A stretch of DNA of 64,000 nucleotides from Roseinatronobacter monicus. GTDB taxonomy: Bacteria; Pseudomonadota; Alphaproteobacteria; Rhodobacterales; Rhodobacteraceae. The position numbers were made by a program, and so were the translations under genes. Numbering within the stretch: position 1 is the first letter of the stretch; the number at the start of each line of letters is the position of its first letter. The stretch lies in contig NZ_VFPT01000006.1 of assembly GCF_006716865.1 (NCBI RefSeq), forward strand, positions 62,001 through 126,000, in the 5' to 3' direction. Shown piece after piece: positions 16,874 to 24,672 of the stretch. The notes under the pieces were generated by a model. The model saw nothing but the letters and a program-made list of their open reading frames with translations, was not told where the DNA came from and did no database searches.

Positions 16874-17276
16874 AGATCAGGGGAAACCCGCGCGCATGGG
16901 CGCGGGTTGAGACTATTCCAAGGACAGCACGGGGGATCGACGGGCCTATGGCCCGCTCACCGCCCGCGCTGACACTCTTCTTTTTCTTCTTGTCCGCCCA
17001 ACAGACCTGATCGAGCCGGTCAAGGGGCAAGCGCCGCGCGAGGCGCGTCGTCAGACCACCCACCCGTGTCCTCGACCTGCGGTCTGCGGGCCGCGCCAGT
17101 GGGTGTTCTGACCCCGTGACAGTCTCGCTCAGGCCCGTGGGTCGGGCTTCGCCCTCTCCCACTCTGTTCCGCCGAATACATGCGTATCCGGCAAATCAGA
17201 TTGGCCGAGGCGCAGCCCATCGGCGGAAACAGGGACAAACCCAAACCGCCCACATCGCTTGAGAGGATGAAAGATC
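16874..17276 (+). repeat. 400-bp structured leader repeat, copy A
   Basis: This block is shared with 23097-23495 and 25224-25617 and ends exactly at the start codon of the next gene, including the ribosome binding site (AGAGGATGAAAGA). It opens with a hairpin AACCCGCGC/GCGCGGGTT and contains a long-range inverted repeat GTCAGACCACCCAC/GTGGGTGTTCTGAC (one mismatch here). A third pairing, GGCGG with CCGCC, lies near the 3' end. No plus-strand frame crosses it. It is probably a transcribed 5' leader or a separate RNA with regulatory function. Confidence 0.75.
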
Positions 17277-17531
17277 ATGACCGTGAAACCTTGGCAATCG
17301 TGGCACCATTTCGATTCAGCCGAAGATGCCATTGAATACCGCCGCGAACACGGCACCGGTGGCTGGATTTTCGAGATCAGCGACAATGGTGAAGCGGTGC
17401 TGTTCCCATGGCAGAGCACGCCCAAAGATATCTTCAATTCCGTGTTCGTGCATGGGCGCATAGGCCGTTTCATCGGCACAGATGAACGCAAAACATGGTC
17501 ATATGACATGGCCGAAAAACTTGGCCTGTGA
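17277..17531 (+). CDS. Small plasmid protein, unrecognised
   Basis: The 84-residue product begins MTVKPWQSWHHFDSAEDAIE and has a compact mixed alpha/beta look (GGWIFEISDNGEAVLFPW). No family is recognised. It starts right at the end of leader copy A and is followed by another small gene 10 bp later, with which it forms a two-gene unit. The reading frame and leader support it as real. Confidence 0.6.
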   Translation: MTVKPWQSWHHFDSAEDAIEYRREHGTGGWIFEISDNGEAVLFPWQSTPKDIFNSVFVHGRIGRFIGTDERKTWSYDMAEKLGL

Positions 17532-17541
17532 GGGGGAAATC

Positions 17542-17838
17542 ATGGCTGTTACCATCCAATACCCCGCAATGGCCTATCGCTATGAAGGCCGCGTTCACCG
17601 CAAAGGCATGACCTCAAGCCGCACCATCATCAAAACCTTTGACCGCGCCCACACGGGCACGGTCATACTGGCCGACACGCCAGACGCCATGACGCGCCTT
17701 GACGACATGCTTGAAGCAGCCTTCAAAGCCAAGATTGGCGCAACCGCCGCGTTCTATAATGCCGCCGCATGGTTGAACGACACCGAGATCCTGTCATGCG
17801 CCAAGCGCGCGAAATGCCAGATCGTGCCCCCGATATAG
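17542..17838 (+). CDS. Small plasmid protein, unrecognised
   Basis: The 98-residue product begins MAVTIQYPAMAYRYEGRVHR and is basic, with an alpha/beta pattern. The ATG at 17542 is chosen because GAGGGGG lies five bases upstream; longer in-frame readings overlap the previous gene. It is co-transcribed with the gene at 17277. Function is unknown; its place in the leader-controlled cargo suggests a plasmid maintenance or establishment role, which is inference. Confidence 0.6.
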   Translation: MAVTIQYPAMAYRYEGRVHRKGMTSSRTIIKTFDRAHTGTVILADTPDAMTRLDDMLEAAFKAKIGATAAFYNAAAWLNDTEILSCAKRAKCQIVPPI

Positions 17839-17863
17839 GGGGGCGGTCATACTCAGGTCTGGT

Positions 17864-18025
17864 GTCCTGATCGGCCCAAGAGGACAAGCCCCCTGCCCCG
17901 ATCAGGACGGGCGCTGCCCGCGCAGGGCCGCTATCGCGGGAAAGGTGTCGGGCGTCCTCGTTTAATGTGTCCGGCTGTTCACCCGTGCGCGGCTGTGCCG
18001 CGCGCCGGGGCCGGACGCAACCACC
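17864..18025 (+). repeat. Second structured leader family, copy 1
   Basis: This block matches 30971-31110. It holds a perfect 11-bp inverted repeat (GTCCTGATCGG/CCGATCAGGAC), then GTCCGGC/GCCGGAC enclosing the hairpin GCGCGGC/GCCGCGC. It lies between the 98-residue gene and the coiled-coil gene at 18203. Confidence 0.7.
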
Positions 18026-18055
18026 CCACACGGTCTTGTCATTCTACCACACCCG

Positions 18056-18115
18056 TCAAGGACGGCGCACCGCAAAAGGGCGGTGCTTGCAAGCGGCCCT
18101 ACAGGCCGTCCCTGA
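18056..18115 (+). promoter_or_regulatory. Structured leader upstream of the 62-residue membrane protein gene
   Basis: GTCAAGGACGGC pairs with GCCGTCCCTGAC (one mismatch), enclosing the hairpin GCACCGC/GCGGTGC. It lies about 90 bases before the start at 18203 and resembles in plan, not sequence, the leaders at 21150 and 22660. Confidence 0.55.
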
Positions 18116-18202
18116 CAGATGTGTCCAATTGCCCGCGACCGAGCGGGGCAGTTGAGCCTCGATTTTCTCCGTCACTTCACCTATATTCTCAAGGAGATCA
18201 CA

Positions 18203-18391
18203 ATGAGCGACATGGACATGAACCAAGCAGAAGCCAGAAAGATCGACGCCGAAATCGCAAGCCTCAATGCGATGACCGCTAAGCTCCATGCCGAAACAAT
18301 GAAGCTCTCAAAGGAAACGCGCTGGTATGAGGCAATCGTCCTTATCGCTGTCGTCGGCGCAACTGCCGCGGTCGTCAAAATTTTCTTCTGA
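18203..18391 (+). CDS. Small coiled-coil membrane-anchored protein
   Basis: The 62-residue product has an N-terminal charged helix with heptad character (about residues 8-40) and one C-terminal transmembrane helix (AIVLIAVVGATAAVVKIFF). The ATG at 18203 is supported by AAGGAG six bases upstream. A terminator follows directly, so it is a single-gene unit behind a structured leader. Tail-anchored peptides of this kind occur on plasmids and phages, but the role is not known. Confidence 0.65.
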   Translation: MSDMDMNQAEARKIDAEIASLNAMTAKLHAETMKLSKETRWYEAIVLIAVVGATAAVVKIFF

Positions 18392-18401
18392 ACAATGCAA
18401 C

Positions 18402-18425
18402 GCGGCCCTCCGGGGGCCGCTTTTT
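18402..18425 (+). terminator. Rho-independent terminator
   Basis: GCGGCCC/GGGCCGC hairpin followed by TTTTT, 10 bp after the stop of the small membrane protein. Confidence 0.9.
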
Positions 18426-18430
18426 GCATG

Positions 18431-18670
18431 TTACCGCGCGTGCCTGACCACCTGCCGCCCTGTTGTATCACGGGCAATCTCACCCTCATACAGATAATCA
18501 ACAGAGCGCTTCAGGCGCACAAAATCATCATCGGCCAGCTCGCGCCACCGCTCCCCTTCCGGCCAGCGGTTCAACGCCGCGCTGCGCTCCGCGCGCTCCA
18601 AACGCATCACAGCATCTTCCATCACCCGCACTTCGCGATCAACAATTGCGCGCGCCGATCCAATCAGTTC
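18431..18670 (-). pseudogene. Small gene interrupted by IS3, 3' part
   Basis: The 3' part encodes SELIGSARAIVDREVRVMED... ending RQVVRHAR. Removing the IS3 element (18671-19935) and one copy of the 4-bp duplication GTTC joins it in frame to the start at 19969, giving an intact protein of about 90 residues beginning MSRELNAVLAELIGSARAIV. The product would be a charged helical protein; I recognise no family. The insertion destroys it in this molecule. Confidence 0.75.
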
Positions 18671-18737
18671 AGAGGTGGTCGCGGAAATTCGGACCAGTTG
18701 CTAAGCTCTGGCAACTGAAGAAGGACGAACAATCGAT

Positions 18738-19046
18738 ATGGCGAAACAGAAGCGTTACACGGCAGAATTCAAGGCGAAGGTTGCTTTGGAAGCGATCCGT
18801 GAAGAGTTGACGACGGCAGAGCTGTCGAAGAAATATGAAGTACATCCGACGATGATCAACGGCTGGAAACGCACGGCAATTGCCAAGATGGCGCAGTCGT
18901 TTGACGCCAAGCCGGTTGGTGAACCAGTGATTTCCGGCAAGGATGTAGAGAAGCTGCACGCCAAGATTGGCCAATTGGTAGTGGAACGGGATTTTTTGGC
19001 GGATGCCTCCAGGCTCATTCTCGGGACTGGAGGCAAAAAGCCGTGA
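18738..19046 (+). CDS. IS3-family transposase OrfA
   Basis: This 102-residue HTH_Tnp_1-type protein (KQKRYTAEFKAKVALEAIRE) binds the element ends. A leucine-zipper-like region follows (KLHAKIGQLVVERDFLADAS). Near its 3' end the run AAAAAG allows a -1 slip into orfB, producing the OrfAB transposase, as is usual for IS3 elements. The frames overlap by 4 bp. Confidence 0.92.
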   Translation: MAKQKRYTAEFKAKVALEAIREELTTAELSKKYEVHPTMINGWKRTAIAKMAQSFDAKPVGEPVISGKDVEKLHAKIGQLVVERDFLADASRLILGTGGKKP

Positions 19047-19873
19047 AGAAAGATCATCCCAAACTGAGTGTCCGGCGGCAATGCACACTGCTGTCGCTCG
19101 CCCGATCGACGCTGTACTATCAGCCCTGCGGTGAAAGCGCGGAAAACCTGAAATTCATGAAGATCATCGACGAGCAATTCCTGAAAACGCCATGGTACGG
19201 CTCGCGGCAGATGGCGCGTCATATGCAAAGAGAGGGTCACAAATGCGGCCGCCATCGCGCAAGACGGCTGATGCGGCTCATGCGTTTGGTGCCGATCTAT
19301 CAGGAACCCAAGACCAGTAAGAAAAACCCCGAACACAAGGTTTATCCATATCTTCTAAAAGATCTGCCCATCACGCGTCCCAACCAGGTGTGGTGTACGG
19401 ACATTACCTATATCCGCATGCAGCGCGGGTTTTTGTATCTGGTCGCCATCATGGACTGGCACAGCCGCAAGGTGCTGAGCTGGCGGCTGTCCAATACTAT
19501 GGATGCCGGGTTCTGCGTCGAGGCCTTGAAGGAGGCACTGGCCACCTATGGCCCGCCCGAAATTTTCAATTCGGACCAGGGCAGCCAGTTCACCAGCACC
19601 GATTTCACCGACGTTTTGAAAGACGCAAAGGTGAAGATTTCGATGGATGGGCGCGGCCGCTGGATCGACAACCGCATGATCGAACGACTGTGGCGGTCCT
19701 TGAAATACGAATGCGTCTTCTTGAACACCTTCGAAACTGGCCGGGAGGCGCGCCAGGGGATCGGCACCTGGATCGCTTATTACAATGAAGAACGCCCGCA
19801 TTCATCCCACGGCCTGATGACCCCGGACGAAGTTTATGATAATCGCAAACCAAACATGAAACTTGCCGCGTGA
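19043..19873 (+). CDS. IS3-family transposase OrfB (integrase core)
   Basis: This 276-residue retroviral-type integrase domain has DDE motifs WCTDITYI (first Asp), FNSDQGSQFTS (second Asp) and the Glu in the MIERLWRSLKYE region. It ends with the typical NEERPHSSHG...P tail. The frame is intact, so the element may be mobile. It is probably translated as a fusion with OrfA through the A-rich slip site upstream. Confidence 0.93.
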   Translation: MKKDHPKLSVRRQCTLLSLARSTLYYQPCGESAENLKFMKIIDEQFLKTPWYGSRQMARHMQREGHKCGRHRARRLMRLMRLVPIYQEPKTSKKNPEHKVYPYLLKDLPITRPNQVWCTDITYIRMQRGFLYLVAIMDWHSRKVLSWRLSNTMDAGFCVEALKEALATYGPPEIFNSDQGSQFTSTDFTDVLKDAKVKISMDGRGRWIDNRMIERLWRSLKYECVFLNTFETGREARQGIGTWIAYYNEERPHSSHGLMTPDEVYDNRKPNMKLAA

Positions 19874-19935
19874 TAGGAAACCCATGCCAGAGCGCTGCGC
19901 GGCATAAAACTGGTCGAAAAACCAGGACCACCTCT

Positions 19936-19969
19936 GTTCCGCCAGTACCGCGTTCAGTTCTCTCGACAT
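19936..19969 (-). pseudogene. Small gene interrupted by IS3, 5' part
   Basis: These bases encode the first 11 codons (MSRELNAVLAE) of the gene whose remainder is at 18431-18670. GGGGGCAAGGCG precedes the ATG at 19969. Confidence 0.7.
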
Positions 19970-20157
19970 CGCCTTGCCCCCGATTTCTTTCTTCTGCTCT
20001 CAGCGATTCTGAATCATCGCGAGTCGCGAAGCAATCGTTTCGACACGAATAATGGCATCCTGCGACTGGCCTGACCTAGAGCGCCGCGCTTGAAACGTGA
20101 ATCGATGGATTCCCTTTGAGGTTGATTTGTGATTCATGTTCCTTGGGAGGATGTCTT

Positions 20158-20544
20158 ATGTCATCAGCATTGCCGTCAGCGCTTCGTGCGCGGTTTCAAG
20201 AGTGTATTGTAGAAGGATTGAGCGGTCGTGCCGCAGCAGCACGGCTGAAGTTGTCCGCCGCCACTGGTGTGCGATGGCAACGCAGGCTGCGGGAAACGGG
20301 TTCGATTGAGCCGGAGCCCCAAGGCCGTCCTCCTGGTCATGGGAAGCTGTCTTCTCATCAAGCGTTGCTGGAAGAATTGGTGGCGCAGGATGGTGATATC
20401 ACTTTGCCAGAACTTGCCGGTGCATTGGAAGCTGCCACTGGCATTACCGCGCACGCGGCCTCCATCGGGCGGTTTCTGCGCAAGCTCGGATACACATATA
20501 AAAAAAGTCGCTGGTTGCCACCGAACGGTTGCGCGCTCATGTGA
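20158..20544 (+). CDS. IS630-family transposase, N-terminal frame
   Basis: This encodes the DNA-binding part: two helix-turn-helix segments (GRAAAARLKLSAATGVRWQR and TLPELAGALEAATGI). The ATG at 20158 has GGGAGG seven bases upstream. After TYKK the frame meets A7 (20500-20506); a -1 slip there restores KKKSLVATERLRAHVKERR in the catalytic frame. Programmed frameshifting is the likely mode of expression. Confidence 0.88.
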   Translation: MSSALPSALRARFQECIVEGLSGRAAAARLKLSAATGVRWQRRLRETGSIEPEPQGRPPGHGKLSSHQALLEELVAQDGDITLPELAGALEAATGITAHAASIGRFLRKLGYTYKKSRWLPPNGCALM

Positions 20545-21116
20545 AGGAGCGGCGTAAGAACTGGTTCAGGCATCACCTGCCTGCCATGCAAGCGCATCCT
20601 GATCGGCTTGTCTTTATTGATGAAACCTCCGTCAAAACCAACCTGACCCGTCAATACGGACGCAGTCTCTGCGGAAAGCGCCTGGAAATGGATGCCCCGT
20701 TCGGGGCGTGGGGAACGCAGACATTTATCGCTGGTTTGACGCACGACAATCTGATCGCGCCGTGGGTCATCAAAGGGGCAATGGATGGTGAAGCCTTTGA
20801 GGCCTATGTCCGAAATGTCCTGGCCCCGGAATTACAGCCAGGCACTGTCGTTATTTGCGACAACCTCGCCACCCATTACAACAAGGCTGCTGCGACGGCT
20901 TTAAGAGATGTGGGATGCTGGTTCTTGTACCTGCCGCCATACTCCCCTGACCTCAACCCCATCGAGATGGCTTTCTCAAAGCTCAAGGCACATCTGCGTA
21001 GGATTGGAGCCAGAACATTCGATCAGATGTTCGACGCGCTCACGGAAATCTGCGACCTCTTCACACCGGACGAATGCTGGAACTTCTTCTGTGGGGCTGG
21101 ATATGCATCAGGTTAA
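20507..21116 (+). CDS. IS630-family transposase, C-terminal catalytic frame
   Basis: This is the DDE domain of the same transposase, with FIDETSVKTN (first Asp), VICDNLATHYN (second Asp) and YSPDLNPIEMAFSKLK (Glu). An ATG at 20529 could start a separate product, but the continuous homology from the slip site favours a frameshift fusion. The catalytic residues are all present. Confidence 0.88.
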
Positions 21117-21149
21117 AGGCTCGACGCTCTATCCCCTTAAAAATCGAGA

Positions 21150-21266
21150 CAGCTTACATGTCGCGCCGATCCGTCAAGGCCAAGCCCTGCGGGGCGCTGC
21201 GCGCGCCTTGACAGACCGGCTTTCCCGACATGTCGCAACATCTCCATTTTCAAAAGGAGATAGGTC
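21150..21266 (+). promoter_or_regulatory. Structured leader with nested inverted repeats
   Basis: ACATGTCG (21158) pairs with CGACATGT (21228), and inside it GTCAAGGC pairs with GCCTTGAC around a GC-rich hairpin. The last base lies just before the ATG at 21267, which has AAGGAG seven bases upstream. The plan, an outer stem around inner hairpins ahead of a small gene, recurs at other cargo genes here. Confidence 0.6.
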
Positions 21267-21425
21267 ATGAAATACATTCGCAAACGTGCCACCAAACTTC
21301 GCATCGCTGCCGCAAAGTTGCGCCGCACCATCCGCCGACAGCTTCAAGCCATCGACATCAGCATCAGCATCGAGATCAACCTGATCTTCCTCAAGATCAC
21401 ATTCACCGCAAAGCGCCGGCCATGA
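21267..21425 (+). CDS. Short basic protein, unrecognised
   Basis: The 52-residue, strongly basic product begins MKYIRKRATKLRIAAAKLRR and ends FTAKRRP, with a hydrophobic strand-like middle (ISIEINLIFLKITF). AAAAGGAGA stands seven bases before the ATG. It sits behind a structured leader and its stop overlaps the start of the next small gene (ATGA), which supports translation. No function can be assigned. Confidence 0.55.
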   Translation: MKYIRKRATKLRIAAAKLRRTIRRQLQAIDISISIEINLIFLKITFTAKRRP

Positions 21426-21601
21426 CCGGCGCTACCCGCGCGCTCTGCGCGCGGTGTTGTCGACCTGCCTCGGTGTCACCGGAATATCTTTCCAATGCCG
21501 CGACCCGTCGCGCGGCCAACCACGCGACGCGCAATGCGCTTGCCAACCGTGCCGCGCTTCACAGCGTTCACATCGCCCAGAAGCTTCGCCAGAAAATATA
21601 A
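21422..21601 (+). CDS. Short Ala/Arg-rich protein, unrecognised
   Basis: The 59-residue product (…EYLSNAATRRAANHATRNA…) starts in the ATGA overlap with the preceding 52-residue gene, a layout typical of coupled translation. The composition is alanine and arginine rich with three Cys near the N-terminus. A chance frame in GC-rich DNA is possible. Confidence 0.35.
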   Translation: MTGATRALCARCCRPASVSPEYLSNAATRRAANHATRNALANRAALHSVHIAQKLRQKI

Positions 21602-21733
21602 AAAACCACGGGTCTTGCCTATCGTTATACCCTGCTTCCTCGACATTCATTTATCCTTTCGTCAGTGCTTCACTATCTCTGCTGCCTCGTCATGCCAGCA
21701 CGGCATTGTCAGCAGTCGCAGCGCTTCACAACT

Positions 21734-22099
21734 TTACTGGAATTGTAGGGCAGCGGCTATAGTCGCTGCGGCTATACTAGCCGTGATCACGACAGCGAAT
21801 GCCCACGCGATTCCGTCTTTGAGGCGCTGGCTTGCAGTGTCCGGCAAAATCACCTTCTCGAAGCTCATCATCACATAAACAGTGTTCATAAATCCTATAG
21901 TCGCGACCAGCACACTGCTAAGAACCGTTATCACTGCGGCTGTCTTGGCAACCCAGTGATCGGCGCTGTTAGAAACTATCAGCGCAATCGTGAATATTGC
22001 ACCCGCGAAACCGAATAGCGTCAGTGCTTTGATTGCCGCGTCGGTCATTCCTTCCACGTTCTGGCGGTTTTGGCGCGTCTTATCAGTCTCATATCCCAT
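21734..22099 (-). CDS. Three-helix membrane protein, unrecognised
   Basis: This product of about 121 residues begins MGYETDKTRQNRQNVEGMTD and has three hydrophobic segments (ALTLFGFAGAIFTIALIV; VAKTAAVITVLSSVLVATIG; GIAWAFAVVITASIAAATIA). The ATG at 22099 is preferred over 22114 because GAGAGG lies nine bases before it. It is the only plus/minus-opposed gene in this cargo zone. Function is unknown; a plasmid-borne membrane or immunity-like protein is conceivable. Confidence 0.6.
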   Translation of the reverse strand: MGYETDKTRQNRQNVEGMTDAAIKALTLFGFAGAIFTIALIVSNSADHWVAKTAAVITVLSSVLVATIGFMNTVYVMMSFEKVILPDTASQRLKDGIAWAFAVVITASIAAATIAAALQFQ

Positions 22100-22139
22100 T
22101 GCTTTACCTCTCAAAAACCATCTTCACCACACTAGATCA

Positions 22140-22810
22140 CATCAGTGAAAATCAAAAGCTCATGGGCGATCCCGCGCGCGGGCCGCGTCCTAGTCTGGCC
22201 AAGGCCAGACCCAAGCCAGCCAGGGCGATGGTGGCGGCTGCGGATGGGCGCTGACCGTCTCTCCGAGCCAGCCATCTGCCCGTCCGGTCCTGCCACCCCT
22301 GCCCCGCCCGTCTCGTCCCTTACGGGTCACGACCGCTATCGCAGCGGATCAGAAGTAAACCCGCGCGCGTGCGGCTCTTGCGGGACGGTGGCTATCGCCA
22401 AGTATCCTCGACCCCGTAGGCTTCGAGCATATCTCGTGATACACACCCCATCGTTGCCCGCGCAGATGCAAGTGCGCTCCATGGCACGGGCTTCGGGCTG
22501 GATCAGGGCCGGCCCAGCATCATCGCAACACGAAGGCCAGTATCACCGATCAGCCAAAGCGGGTTTCAAGATGCCATGCCAGTGACAGGGAGAGTGACGC
22601 TTGACGGTAGGCGCCTGATGCCCTGAGATCGCCCCCTCTCTGTTTCTGGAAGATGCAATCTGGGCTGGCGCGGGCGGGCTGTTCCCGAAGCAAGCTTCGG
22701 CAAGCAGAAATACGGTTTCCCCCTTCGGCGGACCCTCCGCATTTCGGCTTGCAGCCCGCCCTGTTGCGCCAGCCCCTTTCGTTTGCATCGAAACAGAAAG
22801 GAACGATCCC
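22140..22810 (+). promoter_or_regulatory. Long structured leader upstream of the 65-residue gene
   Basis: About 670 bp without a convincing gene. The palindrome TCTGGCCAAGGCCAGA lies near its left end. At 22660-22775 there is a nested fold: GGGCTGGCGC with GCGCCAGCCC, inside it GGGCGGGCTG with CAGCCCGCCC, then hairpin CCGAAG/CTTCGG, and a 16-bp stem (two mismatches) formed by GCAAGCAGAAATACGG and CCGCATTTCGGCTTGC. The ribosome binding site follows about 20 bases later. This is probably a regulatory leader or RNA gene. Confidence 0.6.
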
Positions 22811-23008
22811 ATGTCAAATTACTACCGCGTCACCACCCCTGTCACCGGCACCGATGGCAAAACCCGCTTCCGCCAGATCGGTGTGGCCTTCCCTCAGCGC
22901 GATGACGCCAAGTCCTTCATGAAGATCCAGCTCGAAGCCCTTCCGCTCAATGGCGAACTGGTGCTATTCACCCCGCGTAACGGCGAGGATGACGACGTTA
23001 CCGAATGA
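22811..23008 (+). CDS. Small plasmid protein, unrecognised
   Basis: The 65-residue product begins MSNYYRVTTPVTGTDGKTRF and ends in acidic residues (RNGEDDDVTE). AAAGGA lies seven to eight bases before the ATG. It is a single gene between a very structured leader and paired hairpins (23007-23050). The beta-rich pattern resembles small plasmid DUF proteins, but I cannot name the family. Confidence 0.6.
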   Translation: MSNYYRVTTPVTGTDGKTRFRQIGVAFPQRDDAKSFMKIQLEALPLNGELVLFTPRNGEDDDVTE

Positions 23009-23050
23009 GGCCCGTTCCTCCCGGGCCTCGGGGTGGCGGCAATAGCCGCC
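23007..23050 (+). terminator. Paired hairpins after the 65-residue gene
   Basis: GAGGCCCG/CGGGCCTC overlaps the stop codon, and GGCGGC/GCCGCC follows it. There is no T-run, so this may be an attenuator or RNA end rather than a classic terminator. Confidence 0.5.
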
Positions 23051-23096
23051 GCCCCATCCCCTGTTCCAGGGGAGCCGCACCTAAACGCGCGACAAT

Positions 23097-23495
23097 AGAT
23101 CAGGGGAAACCCGCGCGCATGGACGCGGGTTGAGGTGATCTGAAGGACAGCGCGGGGGATCGACGGGCCTGTGGCCCGCTCACCGCCCGCGCTGACGATC
23201 TTGCTGTTCTTCTTGTCCGCCCAACAGACCTGATCGAGCCGGTCAAGGGGCAAGCGCCGCGCGGGGCGCGTCGTCAGCCCACCCACCCGTGTCCTCGACC
23301 TGCGGTCTGCGGGCCGCGCCAGTGGGTGTTCTGACCCCGTGACAGTCTCGCTCAGGCCCGTGGGTCGGGCTTCGCCCTCTCCCACTCTGTTCCGCCGAAT
23401 ACATGCGTATCCGGCAACAGATTGGCCGAGGCGCAGCCCATCGGCGGGAACAGGGACAAACCCCAACCGCCCATCGCTCAAGAGGACGAAACACC
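23097..23495 (+). repeat. 400-bp structured leader repeat, copy B
   Basis: Nearly identical to 16874-17276 and 25224-25617 and again ending exactly at a start codon (ATG 23496) with AGAGGACGAAACACC as the ribosome-binding stretch. The hairpin near the left end reads AACCCGCGC...ACGCGGGTT. The long inverted repeat has GTCAGCCCACCCAC on the left and GTGGGTGTTCTGAC on the right. Confidence 0.75.
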
Positions 23496-24251
23496 ATGAC
23501 CAGCACAGCCGAACTGACCCGCCACCCCAAACTGACCTTTACCGCCATTGATGATCTGACCACAGAAGCCCGTTTCAGCATGGACGGATGGGGCAGCGAT
23601 ATCGTGTGCAAATACTGGAAAGTTGAGAACCACGGCAGAAGTGACCCTTGGCGCTATGAGTTGGAAACCATCGAAGGTAAAGGCGGGGTGTTCTGTCACC
23701 CAAGTGAAGATGGATGCCGCCTGGCTATCGTGCGCCACCTGATCTATTTCGGGTTGATCGACATTCCCCAAGACAATCAGCATCTGGACGCGCGCAACAC
23801 AGCTATCGCTGTCACGACCCAAGCCGCGCGCGAGCAGATGGCAGGCCCGCGCATTGGCGATTTCATCGAGATGACCGACGGCAGCTTGCAGCGCTTTTGC
23901 AACAAGACCAAACACGGGATGCAGACAACCGAAGGCGGCAGCTTTCACGTCACTTCAACAGGCACGGCCAGCTATTCAGGCGGATTGAACCCGCCGCAGA
24001 TGATGGAGCGCATCGAGGACACAGGGGCCACCAAGCGCGGGCGGTTCTGGTTCTTCTCGCACGCGATCGCAGGCGCAGGGCGTGGCGTTGATGTCTTCCT
24101 TCCTTGCCGCGTCTATCGCCTCACTGAACTGAGCATGACCGAAGAAGAGGCGCGCAACCATCCAGCAGCGCGCGGCATGGCCGAGTTTTGGGGCGAGAAC
24201 CACCCCGATCACTTGCGCCAGATTGCGAAGTTGATGGAAGGCCGACTGTAA
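23496..24251 (+). CDS. Plasmid protein of 251 residues, unrecognised
   Basis: The product begins MTSTAELTRHPKLTFTAIDD. I recognise no named family; it looks like a globular alpha/beta protein (GRFWFFSHAIAGAGRGVDVF near residue 180). Long in-frame readings upstream lie in the leader repeat and are discarded; the ATG at 23496 coincides with the end of the repeat. It is the first gene of a three-gene group, separated from the second by a 10-bp perfect hairpin. Plasmid defence-evasion or establishment functions are common in such positions, but this is inference. Confidence 0.65.
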   Translation: MTSTAELTRHPKLTFTAIDDLTTEARFSMDGWGSDIVCKYWKVENHGRSDPWRYELETIEGKGGVFCHPSEDGCRLAIVRHLIYFGLIDIPQDNQHLDARNTAIAVTTQAAREQMAGPRIGDFIEMTDGSLQRFCNKTKHGMQTTEGGSFHVTSTGTASYSGGLNPPQMMERIEDTGATKRGRFWFFSHAIAGAGRGVDVFLPCRVYRLTELSMTEEEARNHPAARGMAEFWGENHPDHLRQIAKLMEGRL

Positions 24252-24258
24252 GCGCTTT

Positions 24259-24284
24259 GCATCCCCGCGAAATTGCGGGGATGC
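24259..24284 (+). terminator. Hairpin between cargo genes
   Basis: Perfect 10-bp stem GCATCCCCGC/GCGGGGATGC with a 6-base loop, eight bases after the upstream stop and about 30 before the next start. It has no T-run, so it may act as a partial terminator or an mRNA-stabilising hairpin. Confidence 0.5.
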
Positions 24285-24312
24285 CCACACCTTGAGAAAA
24301 AAGGCTGCAGCC

Positions 24313-24672
24313 ATGAAAGACGCATTCTGCCGCATCGAAGGGCGTGAGATCACAGATCACGAGGCCCGCGCCATTGTCAAAGCCATCGCGAACTTGCGCG
24401 CTGTCTTCGCACCCTTTGTCGCGGCCAGCCCCGATACAATTCCCAACTATGCCAGCGTGCCCTACAGGCCCAAGGGCAGCACAAAATCCTACCAGATCAC
24501 CCCCTGCCCGAAGCGCGGCGCTGGTTTCTACATTGTCGCCATCACCCCGCATGATAAAAATCATTACGGAATGCCGCTTTACCAGCCCGAGACTGTCACG
24601 GTCTGGCTCGATATCGCGCCGCTCTACGTGCCGACGCGAAAGGAAGACTGTCATGATCTGGAAATCTGCTAA
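24313..24672 (+). CDS. Plasmid protein, unrecognised
   Basis: This product of about 119 residues begins MKDAFCRIEGREITDHEARA and has a helical N-terminus and a beta-rich second half (GAGFYIVAITPHDKNHYGMP). The ATG at 24313 has AAAGG ten bases upstream; a TTG at 24292 is an alternative. The 3' end overlaps the next gene by 20 bp, a sign of coupling. No function assigned. Confidence 0.55.
   Translation: MKDAFCRIEGREITDHEARAIVKAIANLRAVFAPFVAASPDTIPNYASVPYRPKGSTKSYQITPCPKRGAGFYIVAITPHDKNHYGMPLYQPETVTVWLDIAPLYVPTRKEDCHDLEIC

Larger units (their letters stand above)
18671..19935 (+). mobile_element. IS3-family insertion sequence, complete
   Basis: The element is 1265 bp with inverted ends AGAGGTGGTC.../...GACCACCTCT and contains overlapping orfA and orfB. 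It is flanked by GTTC direct repeats (18667-18670 and 19936-19939), the target duplication. The insertion is clean and splits a small minus-strand gene. Confidence 0.92.
20079..21129 (+). mobile_element. IS630-family insertion sequence, complete
   Basis: The 1051-bp element has imperfect inverted ends (GAGCGCCGCGC... and, inverted, GAGCGTCGAGC...) and is flanked on both sides by TA (20077-20078 and 21130-21131), the expected IS630 target. It carries a transposase split over two frames at an A7 run. It differs from the IS630-type element at the left edge of the window. Confidence 0.88.
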
